A DNA stretch of 64,000 bases from Halichondria panicea. Its lineage: Eukaryota; Porifera; Demospongiae; Suberitida; Halichondriidae. The notes beneath the pieces are model-generated. The model saw only the letters and a program-made list of their open reading frames with translations. It was not told the origin of the DNA and did not search any database. A program made the position numbers and the translations under genes. This document shows positions 20,701 through 31,910 of this stretch, in pieces. The stretch covers positions 4,470,169-4,534,168 of the forward strand of contig NC_087386.1 of assembly GCF_963675165.1 (NCBI RefSeq), written 5' to 3'. Position 1 is the first letter of the stretch, and every line of letters begins with the position of its first letter.

Positions 20701-23700
20701 CACTCATGTATATTTACATGTACAGTACCCTCATGTCGTTCCTGGGTGCTCGCTAGGGCAGTCTCGTGGTCTCTCAGATACTCACTTGAAGAGGTAATTA
20801 AGGGACACACGTACATGTATGTATGTATATGTGTGTGTGTATGTATATGTGTTTCATTGCAACCCCCGCTACGATGAAGGAGTAACTATGCCTGTGCAAA
20901 CACACACACGTAGCCAGTATACTAGCTAACAGCTTACATTGACAAATACATGACTGTACATGTAGTATATACCTTCAGTACAGTCTGCTCCCCACCATGT
21001 AATAGTATCTTTGTCTGTTGTTGGTCTTATGACTCACGTCACATGTTTTGTGGTAATAAAATATACCCAATAGAATAAGTATAGTTACATGTAATTCTTA
21101 CATTTGTATTGGTTGAATTTCGAAGGTACGTATTGGCTACTTAATCTTACGAAATTTGAGATGGCACGTACAGCATTGACCGTGTTACGGTTGCACAACA
21201 CGTAGGAAATAATGTTTCATGAATTATGATCACTGTAAGATATTCAGAGCCCCCCTAAAACGTCATTCTCATGCCCCCTAATGGTGAGCAATCGGTTGGA
21301 AAAATTTTTGACTTTTGTAAAGATAGCTAGAGGTACAAAACGTTCTTTTGTCACGCTATGAGATCTTTATGTACCTAGAATGCTTTTAATAATGAAAGCA
21401 CCGCAGGTGCTGATGCCTCGGTGGAGGTGCCAAAGCTACATAACATAAAACTACTAATAGCTAGCTTTTATACACACATTGATTATTGGGGCGAGCGAAG
21501 CGAGTCCCTACCTAGTCTTCAACGTTGCAATTTTGTCTGTATGTATGTATGTATCCATACGTCATGGACCGGCACAATGATTTGCTTTTGGGACTGCCGA
21601 CTTCCACCGTTGCAATTTTGTCTGTATGCATCCATACGTCATGGACCGGCACAATGATTTGCTTTTGGGACTCATGATCCTTACCGACTTCCACCAGGTG
21701 GTCTTACATTGGACGTATTTGGCCAAAATGTAGCAGCAATTACTGAAATAGATGAAGCCGAAGTCACTGCTGACAACCTAATCTCTGCACAGCCCTTCTC
21801 ATGTTCTTATAATGGTACTGTCATGAACTCAGTTACGCGACCTTGATAACTACCAGTGCAAATGTAAAATGCTTCTACTACGTATACTAAATTAATAACC
21901 TTGAATTTAAATACAACATATTTCTTTTAATTCGTAAAACAAGCATGTTTTCTTACGCTCGCCCCACAATGTTCAACATAATTATCATGATGAACATCTT
22001 TAATTTTGCTGCATGCAATCAACCGAATAGTGGGTAATGATCAACCATGATTGTTGTTAAAAACGATCGATGCCAAAAGTTCAAGTCTAAAATTATGGCT
22101 GCAAGTCAGCAGAGCCTTGCAGCTCTCTGCTCATTCTTGCAGCTACCAATAGCTAGCGTTCTAATGCAGAGCTAACTACTAAGTAGAGTAGTAACACTCG
22201 GTGAACAAGTTTTGCTACGGACTCTTCTGAAAAGGCTGCAATAGCATTCCAAGTAAGCAAAACTAGGCATATCTCGAGAACGAAGCATTATTTTGCAAAT
22301 CCACGAATTAAAATCCAAGTAAACATGACTAGAAGCCTATAGAAACTCTTACTTGCACTTGATTCATCCTTGAGCAGCTGTAGCGGTCTACACACACACA
22401 CACACACACAGACACACAAACACACTACCGTATACCTCGCTTGCGCATGCGCACCGAGGCATAATTATAGCTAAGACTGGTGTACTACTTTGTATGGTCT
22501 CAAGTGTCAGTTGGAAGTGCAAGTTTTAGTACAACTGTAGTAGAATCTATTGCAGACAGCGGTACATGTACTATCTAGCCTAGATTTTACTCAATGTTAG
22601 ATACATAGCCTCGATTAAACCCGGGCATAACACGGTTGTAAATCGAGGTAACTTCCATTTTCAATCCCTCTCCCTCTTTAATCTATGGTACAATCAACCC
22701 TTTGGCACATCAGCAGTGGCTGCAAATAAGAAACATGCTATGTTGGACACGTGGGGCCTTCACCCACCTGGCTAACAGTTCTTGTAGTATATTACGGAGC
22801 AGAGGAGGTGCGAGGCACAGGAAGTTTTTTATGCCTCGGTCAAAATTCAATTGCGTGTTACCTGACAATGCACAAGCACAGCTGCCAAATTATATAGAAT
22901 ACATGTATAGCTATATCAGCTTAATCCTCCCTATTAATTCTTTTAGAATCTTCAAGAGGGATGCCTGGCGTTGCCATGAGTAGCAATTCGTTTAATCTGC
23001 TATTGAACTTTGACCTGGATATAATAAGGAATGTGGTGCATAAAAACACTTCCTGCGCCTCGACATCCCCTCCTGTGGTTATAGAGAGTGCAAGTATGTG
23101 TTTATAGGGTGACCACTGTCACAACAGACATCATCGTTTTTTAGCCGCAGCTATTTTCTGAAATGCGCAGCCACCTCGCTATTCTGGCAAGCTGCACTGT
23201 CCCAAAGGTGGCCGGATTAACGAGAGTCTTGTACATGTCTATAAATTTATGATCTAATTAAACCCATTTCCCCTCCCCCTTCCCCTCCCCTCAGCATACT
23301 AGACGGTCTGTGTCGCAAGTGTGAGGAGCTGTTGGGCTGTGAAATGATCTATCAACTGGTGGAGTTCACGAAAGAGTGTCTCACTGACAACAACTTACCC
23401 AGTGGAGAGTGTGCCATATGTCTATCGGGATTCGAGGTACCGTATTACTAGTCTAAGAATGTTTTGCGAGCATCAAATATTTGTGAACTTTGCGATGGTT
23501 GATCAATTCGCAACAATAAAACCCACAAAACCTAAATTGTTACTAGTAAATACACACCAAAACGCAATAGTTAGATCGCAAAGGGTACTGATTTGGCTCA
23601 TTCACAAAGGTGTTTCACCCGCAAAAAGTAATACGGTAATGCAATACAAACGTGTTTGCACAGTGAGATAAGGTTTCATTTCTTGAACTATATTAGTGTC

Positions 23701-26700
23701 TTATTTCTATTCACAGCACATCACTTATTCAGCATTGTATATTCTTGGAATGTTTAGCTCGGCATTCAAGAAATGAAATCCCATTATATTTTACCAAGGA
23801 TACCCGTACTACATACATTAATCACAACACTCAATCAGCAATGGCATTGCCTCTTATGGACAGTGTGTGCCGTGTCCATGTGTTATTTTAGATACACAAA
23901 AGTACATGTACATGACTTGTGTATATCACTTTTAAGTTCAGTAGGCTTAAGATCATTGTTTGTTCTTTTTAGGGATAACTATATTTATTGCTTTTTAATA
24001 AATGCTGACATCAACGTTTTACATTCAAGGAAGCGACTTATCACTAAGTGTGCAGATATTTTTCCATATCGAACACCCGGAAGTATTATTCAGTCTACAC
24101 TAAGACTCCCGGAAGTGTGTATTACACAGTTCATTTGCCAATTTATATGGGCCCTTATGGGAGATAATGATATTCATAGTTCGCAGTAGTATCAAAAACA
24201 GTAACACTGCTTTTGTCAAGGATAACTTTTCATCAGAAGGTGCCTATCACTATTAAATGATATACAAATAATGCTGAATAAATAAGCTACTGAATGATAT
24301 AAAAATTAAGTGGTAAAAAAGTACTGAATTGCTGCATTGTATGAAAGAAAACTGGTGATATTTATATTTTCTGTGACTTTGATTTCCGGGCAAATTAGTA
24401 ATGGGGGTGCTGGAGAGATACAGATAGGCCTAAACCAGGGGCGTAGCCAGGATTTGAGATAGGGGGTGCTTATTACCAATGGGGGTGGGGGCACTCCCCC
24501 AGAAAATTTTTGTTGTTACATGCTCTGAGATTGATTCTAACGCAATCTGGCTAAAGAAATGAGGGTACTGCTACTTTGAGGGTACTGGTGGTTAAGCCAC
24601 ATCTTCATTTGAAGATGTCCTATAAAATGCATTGTTTTGAGTTGTGACAATTAAATCATGCAGCTGCTAACCAGGTTCTGCTTGTGAATTAGCAGGACAG
24701 GGTGGCAAGCCACTTGCAGTTGCAGTGCTGCTCTGTGAACTGGGCTCAACGGAAAAATACTCATGATGATGATGGTGATAGCTGCTGAACATTAACAGTC
24801 TGCAACTCTGTGGGGGACCTTGGTCTGCTCAGCACGTGGCTTTGCGCATGTGCACTGACTGGAATGAATATTTGGAGGTGGAGCTAGATAGTTAGAGGTG
24901 GAGTTTTGAGTTGATAGAGCTCTAGTTACTCTCGATCTCATATCAGCTAGCTAGTTAGTAAAATGAACTTGTGGAGCAGAGTCTGAGGCCAGAGGGGGGT
25001 GCTGGAGCACCCTCTGGCTACGCCACTGTAAACTATAGACAACACTGGTAACTACAAGTAGACCAAATAAGAACACTAATGACCCAGGTTTGACTAAGAT
25101 ACAACAAAGTAAACATTGACAAAAATGAGTAAGTTTAGCTCTTGCCTACTTGCCACTTGAGTGTCCAGAGTTTCTTGAAACTGCCTAGATAGCTAATATA
25201 ATGCTAGAAGTTAGTCTTTGCAAAGAAATAAACAGCATCCGCTTTGCCAATATTTTTTTATAGCAGGTCTTGTGTTCTAACATTGGCCAGTTTATTGGAT
25301 ATATCCTGTTTGGACTGACTTTGATATCTGGGCAAATTAGTACTCCCCAGTTCTGGATCCTAATTTTCCTGTGACCAGTTCATGAATACTATATCTACTA
25401 GTACTGTGACTCTGGAACCTGGCTTACACTTCAGGACCTGGGTATTGATGCTGGAAAAACTGAAAAAGTTGTTTCTTTATCCAATTCTGATAGTAAACAA
25501 TGACGTAACAGAAGCCATAATTAAATTTACGGAGAATTACTGTAGTATTTACAAGCCACAAACAGGAAATTTACTCACTATGATGCAAAACCACAATTAC
25601 ATCATTTGAAGCCAAAATTGTAGTCTTAGTGTAGACTGTATTGCACACTTGTTATTGCACACTAGAAAGTGCTTCTTATTTGGAATGAAAAGTTTTCAGC
25701 AGTGAGAGAATAAGAAAAACATAGTTTACACACTTATAATCATGCATTGCAATGTTTATCAGTCTCTTTTCTGCTCTGTATCACTTCTTTGCTCTTTTGC
25801 AGTGAGGCTGAGGATCAGGAACTTGTCAGTGTTCAGTTTAGCAGTCATATTTAATGCATCAAACAGGCATCTGTGTTGGGACTGAGTACTTTGAGCAGAA
25901 TATTGAACAGGTAGAAGCGTATTGCACCACCATTTAGATTTTGTTTAGGCTCTTGTAAATGGTTTTGACTTCAAAACGGTTGTCACACTTTTTTTATGCT
26001 ATAGCGGTCCATGTTTCCTCTTCTGATACACTGCAGCATGATAGAAAGCAAGCACACGCTGTTTATCCTTCAGAACTATCCGTTTTCAAAACAGGTTGCT
26101 GGTTGTCAACGCTGTCTTTTTTCTTGTCTGTTCTCTGCACAATCTTTAAGTAGCCTTCTGCAAGCTCTCCAGGTGTTCTAGAGTCTTATTTTTTTGTCTT
26201 TCAGCCGTTTTCTTTCTCTTAAACTCGTCTTCAACTGGGAGAAACTCAATTTTGTTGCTACGCATCCTTCTGGTTTACAAAGCAACCGCATGTCGCACAT
26301 GTGCAGATTCAACCTGCATTTTGGTTGCTAAGCAATAAATGCATTATCCCATGGATACTGATAATTATCACTCGTCTGTGCCTAGTAACTGTCACGAGTA
26401 CCTACAGTATCCATAGTTATTATAACATGTTTTCGACCCAACCCTACTATTAGCCCGGTAGTGCTAAGGATATAGTACATTATTTTTGTTTGTATTGACG
26501 TGTACGCAGTGTTATTGTAAATGTTCTGATGTCAAATTGTTGGGAAACCTCGTTTTGTTGGGGTACGTTATAGAGTGTTTCCGCTGTATCCTCTAGTACT
26601 GTTTGTTTGGGCTCTACACCAACGGCAAGTGACCTCTAATAATAAGGTGCCCTATAGGGTCATTATTTAGAGGTTCCACTATTACTGTTCTATACGCATG

Positions 26701-28384
26701 TTATAATTATTGTATATATACGTGTGTAAAGTGTCTACTATACGTGTTACTCAGCTCTGTCCTCTGCCCCGTTCAGGAGAGTGATGAGTTTCAGAAGACG
26801 GACTGCTATCATTACTTTCATCTTCCCTGTCTGGCCGACTATCTTCACTATTATCAGAGACAGGTGCTACTAATGAAACGTGTGTATACGTTGTATCAGT
26901 TACAGCGACAAACACAGCGACAGATGCTTGGGGTTTTTATGAATAGTGACCTACTTATACACTAGTCATGCAGGTTCAACATAAAGTTATGTATGTGTAG
27001 AATGTAAGACATCCATTAATAAACTCTTTAGCAATACTGCACATCTTCGATTCATTCGTGTGCTTCTTAGGGGAGTTTTTACATCTGTAGGTGTGTTATT
27101 GGTAAAACTAAAACTCATGGCATATGTTAACCTACATGTATGCACACTGTGTAACCTGCTACTCACTGTACACATTTCATGTATCACACAGTTGTTGGAG
27201 GACCAAGAGGAGGACAGAAAGGTCGATATGATGCTCAGGAAGAAAACTAGACAGGTGGGAGCCCGTACGTTAGAACACGTGTGTACAACAGAAGCAATGT
27301 CAGTAGCTTCCATTTTGAATGGCTACGTAAATTGAAGGATTCTGTATTCGTCCAATTTATTACAGTAATCTGTCACTGTAGAGAGTACACATTTATCATA
27401 TCGCTTCCTATTTGTAGCTCGAGTGCCCCGTATGTCGTGTATCTATAGACACATCAACCTTGAACTTTGACCCCTCTAAAACAATGGCAACTCCAGTGAA
27501 AAGCATTGCATTTCAACCATCACCCAAATTGAGAGAATGGCAAAATAAAATGGAGGCATTACTATTGAAACAGCGACGGAAAGGCGGAGTGATTGATACG
27601 AGTCAATCTGATGTCATTGATGGAACATGGGTAATTAAGAGACCTACATGTACATGTATTAGGCAACTGTATACTGTAGACATACCTATAGCCTTTTGTG
27701 CATTAATGGTACTTGTACTGGATGGAACTTCATTATCATTTTATTACACACACGCACACTACACACCACACACCACACACACAGGTGAGTACTGTTTCCA
27801 TCACTAGCAAAAATGACCAATCTACAATCTCTAAAAGTGAAAGCACCGAAGACATCAAAAAATCTGAACCAAGCCTATCAAAAACCTCCCCAAAGACAAA
27901 CAGGAAGAGAAACGATTATTCCCGAGTTAAAAGCTCCACCTATCAAAGAAACGATCGCAAACCAAAACAAGAACAAGTAGACGGAACGTCTAAGTCTAGT
28001 TTATATGGACGATACAAAAGAGAAGATAACAAAAGTGGAGCACATCAGAGTGGGCCGAAAAGAACTAGAGCTCGTGATCCGGTCAAAAGTGGCAGCTCAA
28101 AGAACAATAAGCACGAATCAGAAGGAGCCACTTTCAAAATCCCTGTTTCAAAAACTGTAGTAGGCGAAATAACGATAATGTCTGGAGGAACCGAATCAAT
28201 TTCTACCCGGATAACATCATCAAGTAAAGAAGATAATATTCACAAAAACGAATCTCGTTCAAAAGATAGATCGTATGTATCCAAGATTGGCGATGGCCGT
28301 GATACTCGAAGGCCCAGGGAATCGGGAGGTGTAAGAGGGGGGAAACCTGGTTCCAGAGGCCTCGAAACCAAGACAACAAGCTAA
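17708..28384 (+). CDS. RNF25: RWD-RING E3 ubiquitin ligase RNF25, complete copy
   Basis: Eight exons: 17708-17775, 17861-18032, 20726-20793, 23295-23436, 26777-26863, 27192-27254, 27418-27630, 27785-28384 (TAA). They total 1413 nt and 470 residues (human 459), with every phase consistent. The RWD domain spans about residues 25-130, including VFSDELEFLQNVYFDDL and YPHVVP...RGLSDTHL, like human YPHEVP...RGLSDEQI. The split RING starts CAICLSGF, continues CYHYFHLPCL and closes with LECPVCR after a charged insert of about 30 residues, as in human. A conserved QRRKGGVIDTS block follows, then a Ser/Lys/Arg-rich tail ending GSRGLETKTTS (human ends RRESLGLESKDGS). RNF25 ubiquitylates ribosomal and signalling substrates, working with UBE2D/E enzymes. 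Introns 3-4 are loaded with mobile elements. Confidence 0.92.
18556..20725 (+). other. RNF25 intron 2 (unit 2), no exon seen
   Basis: Near-identical to 8301-10470. Repeats the 68-codon hydrophobic frame at 19828-20034. The dispersed repeat copy lies just before it at 18097-18555. Confidence 0.5.
21413..22462. mobile_element. About 1.05-kb insert specific to unit 2
   Basis: Relative to unit 1, unit 2 carries extra DNA between TAGAATGCTT (21377-21386) and GACTGGTGTAC (from about 22476). Its ends form a short inverted repeat, ATGCCTCGGTG (21413-21423) and CACCGAGGCAT (22452-22462). Inside are two tandem copies of about 85 bp (about 21522-21607 and 21609-21696, sharing CGTTGCAATTTTGTCTGTAT and CATACGTCATGGACCGGCAC). 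An inverted relative of the 7845-8300 dispersed repeat is also present (about 22085-22440). No transposase. The exact target duplication is unclear. Confidence 0.7.
23440..23636. mobile_element. 197-bp MITE abutting the RNF25 exon 4 splice donor
   Basis: The ends CCGTATTACT and AGTAATACGG are inverted repeats flanked by TA (23438-23439 and 23637-23638). The interior has repeated TTGCGA/TCGCAA words. Exon 4 ends at 23436, so the donor is G-T-A from host and target followed by C-C-G from the element (GTACCG). Confidence 0.75.
23640..26776 (+). other. Element-rich RNF25 intron 4
   Basis: About 3.1 kb without a supported exon. It includes the hAT-like element (24436-25028). The words CAGTCTACACTAAGACT (24091-24107) and its reverse complement (about 25622-25638) bracket it. 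A 26-bp near-direct repeat GACTTTGAT..GGGCAAATTAGTA occurs at about 24375 and 25318. A CCTCTAA/TTAGAGG hairpin centred on GCCCTATAGGG(C) lies near 26631-26675. A 138-codon frame (23773-24189) and a 75-codon frame (25382-25609) show no domain I know. Probably nested, decayed elements. Confidence 0.5.
24436..25028. mobile_element. hAT-like non-autonomous element
   Basis: The left end CAGGGGCGTAGCCAG and right end CTGGCTACGCCACTG are inverted repeats with one mismatch. CAG(G/T)GGCGTAGCCAG is a typical terminal sequence of hAT-superfamily elements. Subterminal GGGGGTGC/GCACCC words are also present. TAAAC borders both ends (24431-24435, 25029-25033); this is shorter than the 8 bp usual for hAT, so the target duplication may have decayed. 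The interior (593 bp) has no transposase. Confidence 0.75.
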
Positions 28385-28669
28385 CGACTCCTCACATTCT
28401 GAACAGTCGTAATTATAGGCTTTAATCAGCTAATTCATTATTAATTATTGGTAAAAAATTCATGTGGACAAATTGCAGCACGCCCTCGATAAAAAGTTTG
28501 TTGCAGACCAGCCCCACCCACTAGTAAAACAGGCTTTCCCCAGCAAGGTCAACGTTTTCCAGTTAACTAGCAGTGGGTGATTTCTCCATTTCTTGGGTCT
28601 TGCTACAAGAAAACACCACTGGCACTGTAGATAGATCATCAAAGTAATTTTGATAGACACTACTAGACA

Positions 28670-29752
28670 ATGGAAGAAACCCTATATGAGCTCAACAACA
28701 ACAGCAGTAATGAAACAGACTGCCGGTTGTCCTATGATTCCATCGAATACAAGATACTAGCTGTGGTGAGAGCTTCTGTTGGCTTATTGTCGTTTATAGC
28801 CTGTCTTGGAGTCATCATTATCATATTTATCTTCAAGAAACACAGAGTGTTCATTCAAAGGCTTGTGCTTTACCTGGCTATTGCAGCAATGATTCATTCA
28901 ATATCCTACTCTACTGCGAGAATAAACTTTTACACTCCAAGACCCATCATGGACAGTTATTGCTACTTTGGAGGTCTGTTTAACCACTACACTGCTGCAG
29001 TCGAACTTATTAGCATTTGGTGCATCATGATAAGTCTGTTTGTGAATGCAATGTTTCGCCGAAGCACTCAAAAGCTTGAGGTGTTTTATATTCTTGCAAC
29101 CTTTTTTGGACCAAGTTTGTGGTTCTGGGTTCCGGTTTGGCTTCAGTCGTATGGAACGTCTGGGGGGTGGTGTGGTATACGGTTTTTGAAAAAAGACTGC
29201 TCTCGTTATGAAGATGGAACCTTTATACAGTTTGGGATATGGTACATACCTCTCTACGTCTCTCTCATTGCCATTTTTCTCGGTATGATTATCGTAGCTC
29301 TTAAAGCAATTCGAGACGCTTTCAGGTGGCACGGACGCTTTGACCCGAATTGGAAACAAAATCGACAAATCTTTAAAAACGAAGTAATTCCATTACTTTG
29401 GTACCCAATAATTTATCTACTGTTAAATTCTTTTTCTTTAATTAGTCAAATCTACCAAGCAGTTCATCCAAACAACCCGTCCATCGTTTTGACATACTTT
29501 CGAGTCATTAGCTCTCCGCTAAGAGGTGCAGTCATTGCTCTGGTCTATACGTTAGACAAACAAACAAGGAAAAAGCTCACCCCTTCTCACTGCCGTGCGA
29601 TCTTTCATGATTGCTGCCATGATGATAAAGTCCAAGAATATGACACATTGGCAGGGATAACTGATAGCTACCATCGCACTGATTACATCAAGTACGATGA
29701 TCACACTGAGCTAAAGGATAGCCAAAATGAAGTGATGGAAAGAGTTAATTAA
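28670..29752 (+). CDS. 7TM receptor of cAMP-receptor/GPR157-like family, member A
   Basis: Intronless, 360 residues. The N-terminus is rich in Asn with NNNSS and NETD glycosylation sites. Seven hydrophobic segments follow. Family marks shared with the two receptors downstream are LYLAIAAMIHSISYS (segment 2), SYCYFGG, LWFWVPVWLQSYG then WCGIRF (loop 2), FGIWYIPLYV (segment 5), LLWYPIIYLLLN (segment 6), SSPLRGAVIALVYTLD (segment 7) and a basic helix 8. The W-W-P layout and WC in loop 2 resemble Dictyostelium cAMP receptors, plant GCR1 and animal GPR157 rather than class A. Ligand unknown. It lies 285 bp after RNF25 on the same strand. Confidence 0.72.
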   Translation: MEETLYELNNNSSNETDCRLSYDSIEYKILAVVRASVGLLSFIACLGVIIIIFIFKKHRVFIQRLVLYLAIAAMIHSISYSTARINFYTPRPIMDSYCYFGGLFNHYTAAVELISIWCIMISLFVNAMFRRSTQKLEVFYILATFFGPSLWFWVPVWLQSYGTSGGWCGIRFLKKDCSRYEDGTFIQFGIWYIPLYVSLIAIFLGMIIVALKAIRDAFRWHGRFDPNWKQNRQIFKNEVIPLLWYPIIYLLLNSFSLISQIYQAVHPNNPSIVLTYFRVISSPLRGAVIALVYTLDKQTRKKLTPSHCRAIFHDCCHDDKVQEYDTLAGITDSYHRTDYIKYDDHTELKDSQNEVMERVN

Positions 29753-30408
29753 AGTAACTGACAAAATAATAGTTTAGTTGCTGTTTTATATTTTGCTTAC
29801 ACATTTATTTTATATCATGCAATAATTGCGGAGAATAATTATTACTAAACCACGTTCAGCAATGCAATAATCGATCTATATGGATTGTGTGTGTGAACTT
29901 GGCAGATCATCTCCATAAAATTATACCACGTCACCCAATTAACTCCATGTGCATGCATGCATTCAATCTACTTAAGTTTAGCTATGCATGCAGGGATCTA
30001 CATACATGGCTGTATATATAGGCCAACTCAAGGAAGCTGTAATGTTTGTGACCATGCATGCATCATACATGCATCATAAGTACATACATACATGCATGCA
30101 TATAGTTATTACTTATTTGAGGAAAGATTCACATACGATTTACAGATTAAGACATCAGTGCAGACGTTTCATGGCAAACAATTTAAACGGGTTCATTGAT
30201 AATTAATTTTCACTTGCAAAACATATATATATATACAGCACGTACAGTAGGTGATTATTGAAACACGTACAAAGGTATAACTATAATTATACACCTCCAA
30301 GAAATTAAAGCTGAAAAAGTAAAAAACAAGCGTTTAATATTTGAAACAAAGGATAAAGTTGAAGTGAGAGTATAATAATTTATAAAATGCAAGTTGAAAA
30401 GAGTTCAA
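29753..30408. other. Intergenic, no gene
   Basis: AT-rich spacer between convergent receptor genes A and B, with a run of CATGCATGCAT/TACATACATG words (29948-30105) and a TATATATATA tract (30223-30234). Nothing else seen. Confidence 0.5.
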
Positions 30409-31473
30409 TTAAGGTGAATGGTTAATGGATCCATAATCATTCTCCTCAACCGACACTCTTCTTAAGCTATCTCCAGAGCTGGACACAAACACATTGTACT
30501 CTTGCACTTCTTTCTCTTTTCTGCACAAACAGCAATGCGAGTAAATACGTCTCGGACTGATGCGTTTCCGTGTCTCCGGGTCTAATGCGTACACGATAGC
30601 AATGAAAGAACCTCTGAGAGGTGAAGTAAATACGTGTAAGTACCATAACACAATATTGTTTTGCTCAGGATTGATGGCAATATCAATAGTGTTTGCTAGC
30701 GAAAAGATGGTTAGGAGTAGGTAGACTATTGGGTACCAAATGAGAGGTTTCACTTCGTTTTTTAGTCTCCGTTCGCTCTGTTGCTGATCGGGGTTGTAGA
30801 TGCCGTACCACATCCTTGAACGTCTGTGAATCGTTAGAGCTGCAATTATTGTAGCGATAAAACAGATGAACAAAATGGTGTACACAGGTATGTACCAAAC
30901 GGAAAACCGTAGGATATAGCCATACGGAAAACTTTTGCAATTTTCATCTACCACTCTCAAATCACACCATCCTTCAGTAGTAGCGTATGTGTGTTGTAAG
31001 AACGGTAACCAACACCATAGCAACGGAAGTGTGTACATCACAAAAAGGTAGATGTATTGAAGCCGAGAGGAAGGCCAACGATCTAGTACAGAGTTGATGA
31101 AAACGTTGAACGTCAAACAACACAACGCCATGAATTCCACCCAACTTGAATAAAGATTGATAAACCCTCCGAAGTAACAGTAGTTGTCATACAGATATCG
31201 GGGTGTGTAGTAGTTGATCCGAGCGAATGAATACGACACCGAATGAAAGAGGGCAGCAATGGCTAGATAGAGAATGAGTCTTTGACTAAAGAAGACGTAT
31301 TTCTTGAAGCCCACAATTACTGTGATCACAACCAGGCAACAGAGACCAGAGAAGATGCCCATTGCTGCTCTGATGGCTGCCACAATTGCATGGTTCATGT
31401 CATCGTCGTAGTAGTAAGAACAGTTTATACTTCCATTTGTTAAGGACATTGCTTTATGTGAGAGCTGGATCAC
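30409..31473 (-). CDS. 7TM receptor of cAMP-receptor/GPR157-like family, member B
   Basis: Intronless, 354 residues, a clear paralogue of member A. Shared blocks are LYLAIAALFHSVSYSFARIN, NYCYFGGFINLY, LLWCWLPFLQHTYAT then WCDLR, FSVWYIPVYT, LIWYPIVYLLL, TSPLRGSFIAIVYALDPETR, and a Cys-rich juxtamembrane tail (HCCLCRKEKEVQEYN). The tail motif VQEYN is also in member A (VQEYD), which suggests a conserved intracellular contact. One N-terminal NCSYY glycosylation site. It is convergent with A and in tandem with C. Confidence 0.72.
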   Translation of the reverse strand: MIQLSHKAMSLTNGSINCSYYYDDDMNHAIVAAIRAAMGIFSGLCCLVVITVIVGFKKYVFFSQRLILYLAIAALFHSVSYSFARINYYTPRYLYDNYCYFGGFINLYSSWVEFMALCCLTFNVFINSVLDRWPSSRLQYIYLFVMYTLPLLWCWLPFLQHTYATTEGWCDLRVVDENCKSFPYGYILRFSVWYIPVYTILFICFIATIIAALTIHRRSRMWYGIYNPDQQQSERRLKNEVKPLIWYPIVYLLLTIFSLANTIDIAINPEQNNIVLWYLHVFTSPLRGSFIAIVYALDPETRKRISPRRIYSHCCLCRKEKEVQEYNVFVSSSGDSLRRVSVEENDYGSINHSP

Positions 31474-31910
31474 TAGCTGTTCACAGACAACTTAAAAACT
31501 TCTATTCCATGTGTTTTACCGTATAATATCTCTATTTAAGGCGCCACATAAAAATAATCACACTGGTAAAGGTGGCCGGCATAGCGAGCAAACACCAGGT
31601 TTTTTCCTTCTTGAATAACGTTTTTGATGTATAGATGCACCGGAATTTTAAGTTAGGTTGCTTTTTAGCTAAGGCGGCCCTCTAAAGACACGCCATGCAT
31701 GCCTAATTTTCCAGGTACCCACCTACATGGGTAGGTACATGGAAAATTAGGCAAAAATATACCGTGGTAATACATGTGACCTGTGGTAGGATAAAATGAT
31801 TGTCACACCTGCATAATTATTTAATACATGTGCATTGAAATCCCCAGAATGACAACAGACATGAGCCACAATAATTGATCATGCACACAAAACATAATTA
31901 GATCTACTAA
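31474..31910. other. Intergenic with a degraded MITE
   Basis: Spacer between receptors C and B. It holds a copy (about 31517-31725) of the MITE found intact at 36465-36643: TACCGTATAAT...CTATTTAAGGCGCCACATAAA and internal GGCGGCCCTCTAAAGACACG. The right terminal repeat is replaced by a small palindrome (AATTTTCCAGGTACCC...GGTACATGGAAAATTA, about 31710-31750). Confidence 0.6.

Larger units (their letters stand above)
15678..27868. repeat. Tandem duplication, unit 2
   Basis: Direct repeat of unit 1. The junction reads AAATCTGAA (RNF25 last exon) followed by GTGCAAATACGCATGG (Roquin 3' flank), with at most 1 bp of shared sequence. Unit 2 keeps the complete RNF25 and has its own insert (21413-22462). 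Several TE insertions are found in the stretch 22861-26722 that unit 1 lacks. Confidence 0.92.

Noticed and set aside
23041-23096. TCCCCTCCTGTGGTTATAGAG considered as the missing RWD exon of RNF25
   Set aside because: Phase does not fit and no acceptor is present. The true exon (YPHVVP...RGLSDTHL) was found at 20726-20793 with correct phases.
23773-24189. 138-codon hydrophobic frame in RNF25 intron 4
   Set aside because: No recognisable family, lies in element-rich DNA that unit 1 lacks, and codons read as random AT-rich sequence.
28898-29368. 156-codon minus-strand frame
   Set aside because: Antisense shadow of the intronless receptor A; no domain and no splice context.
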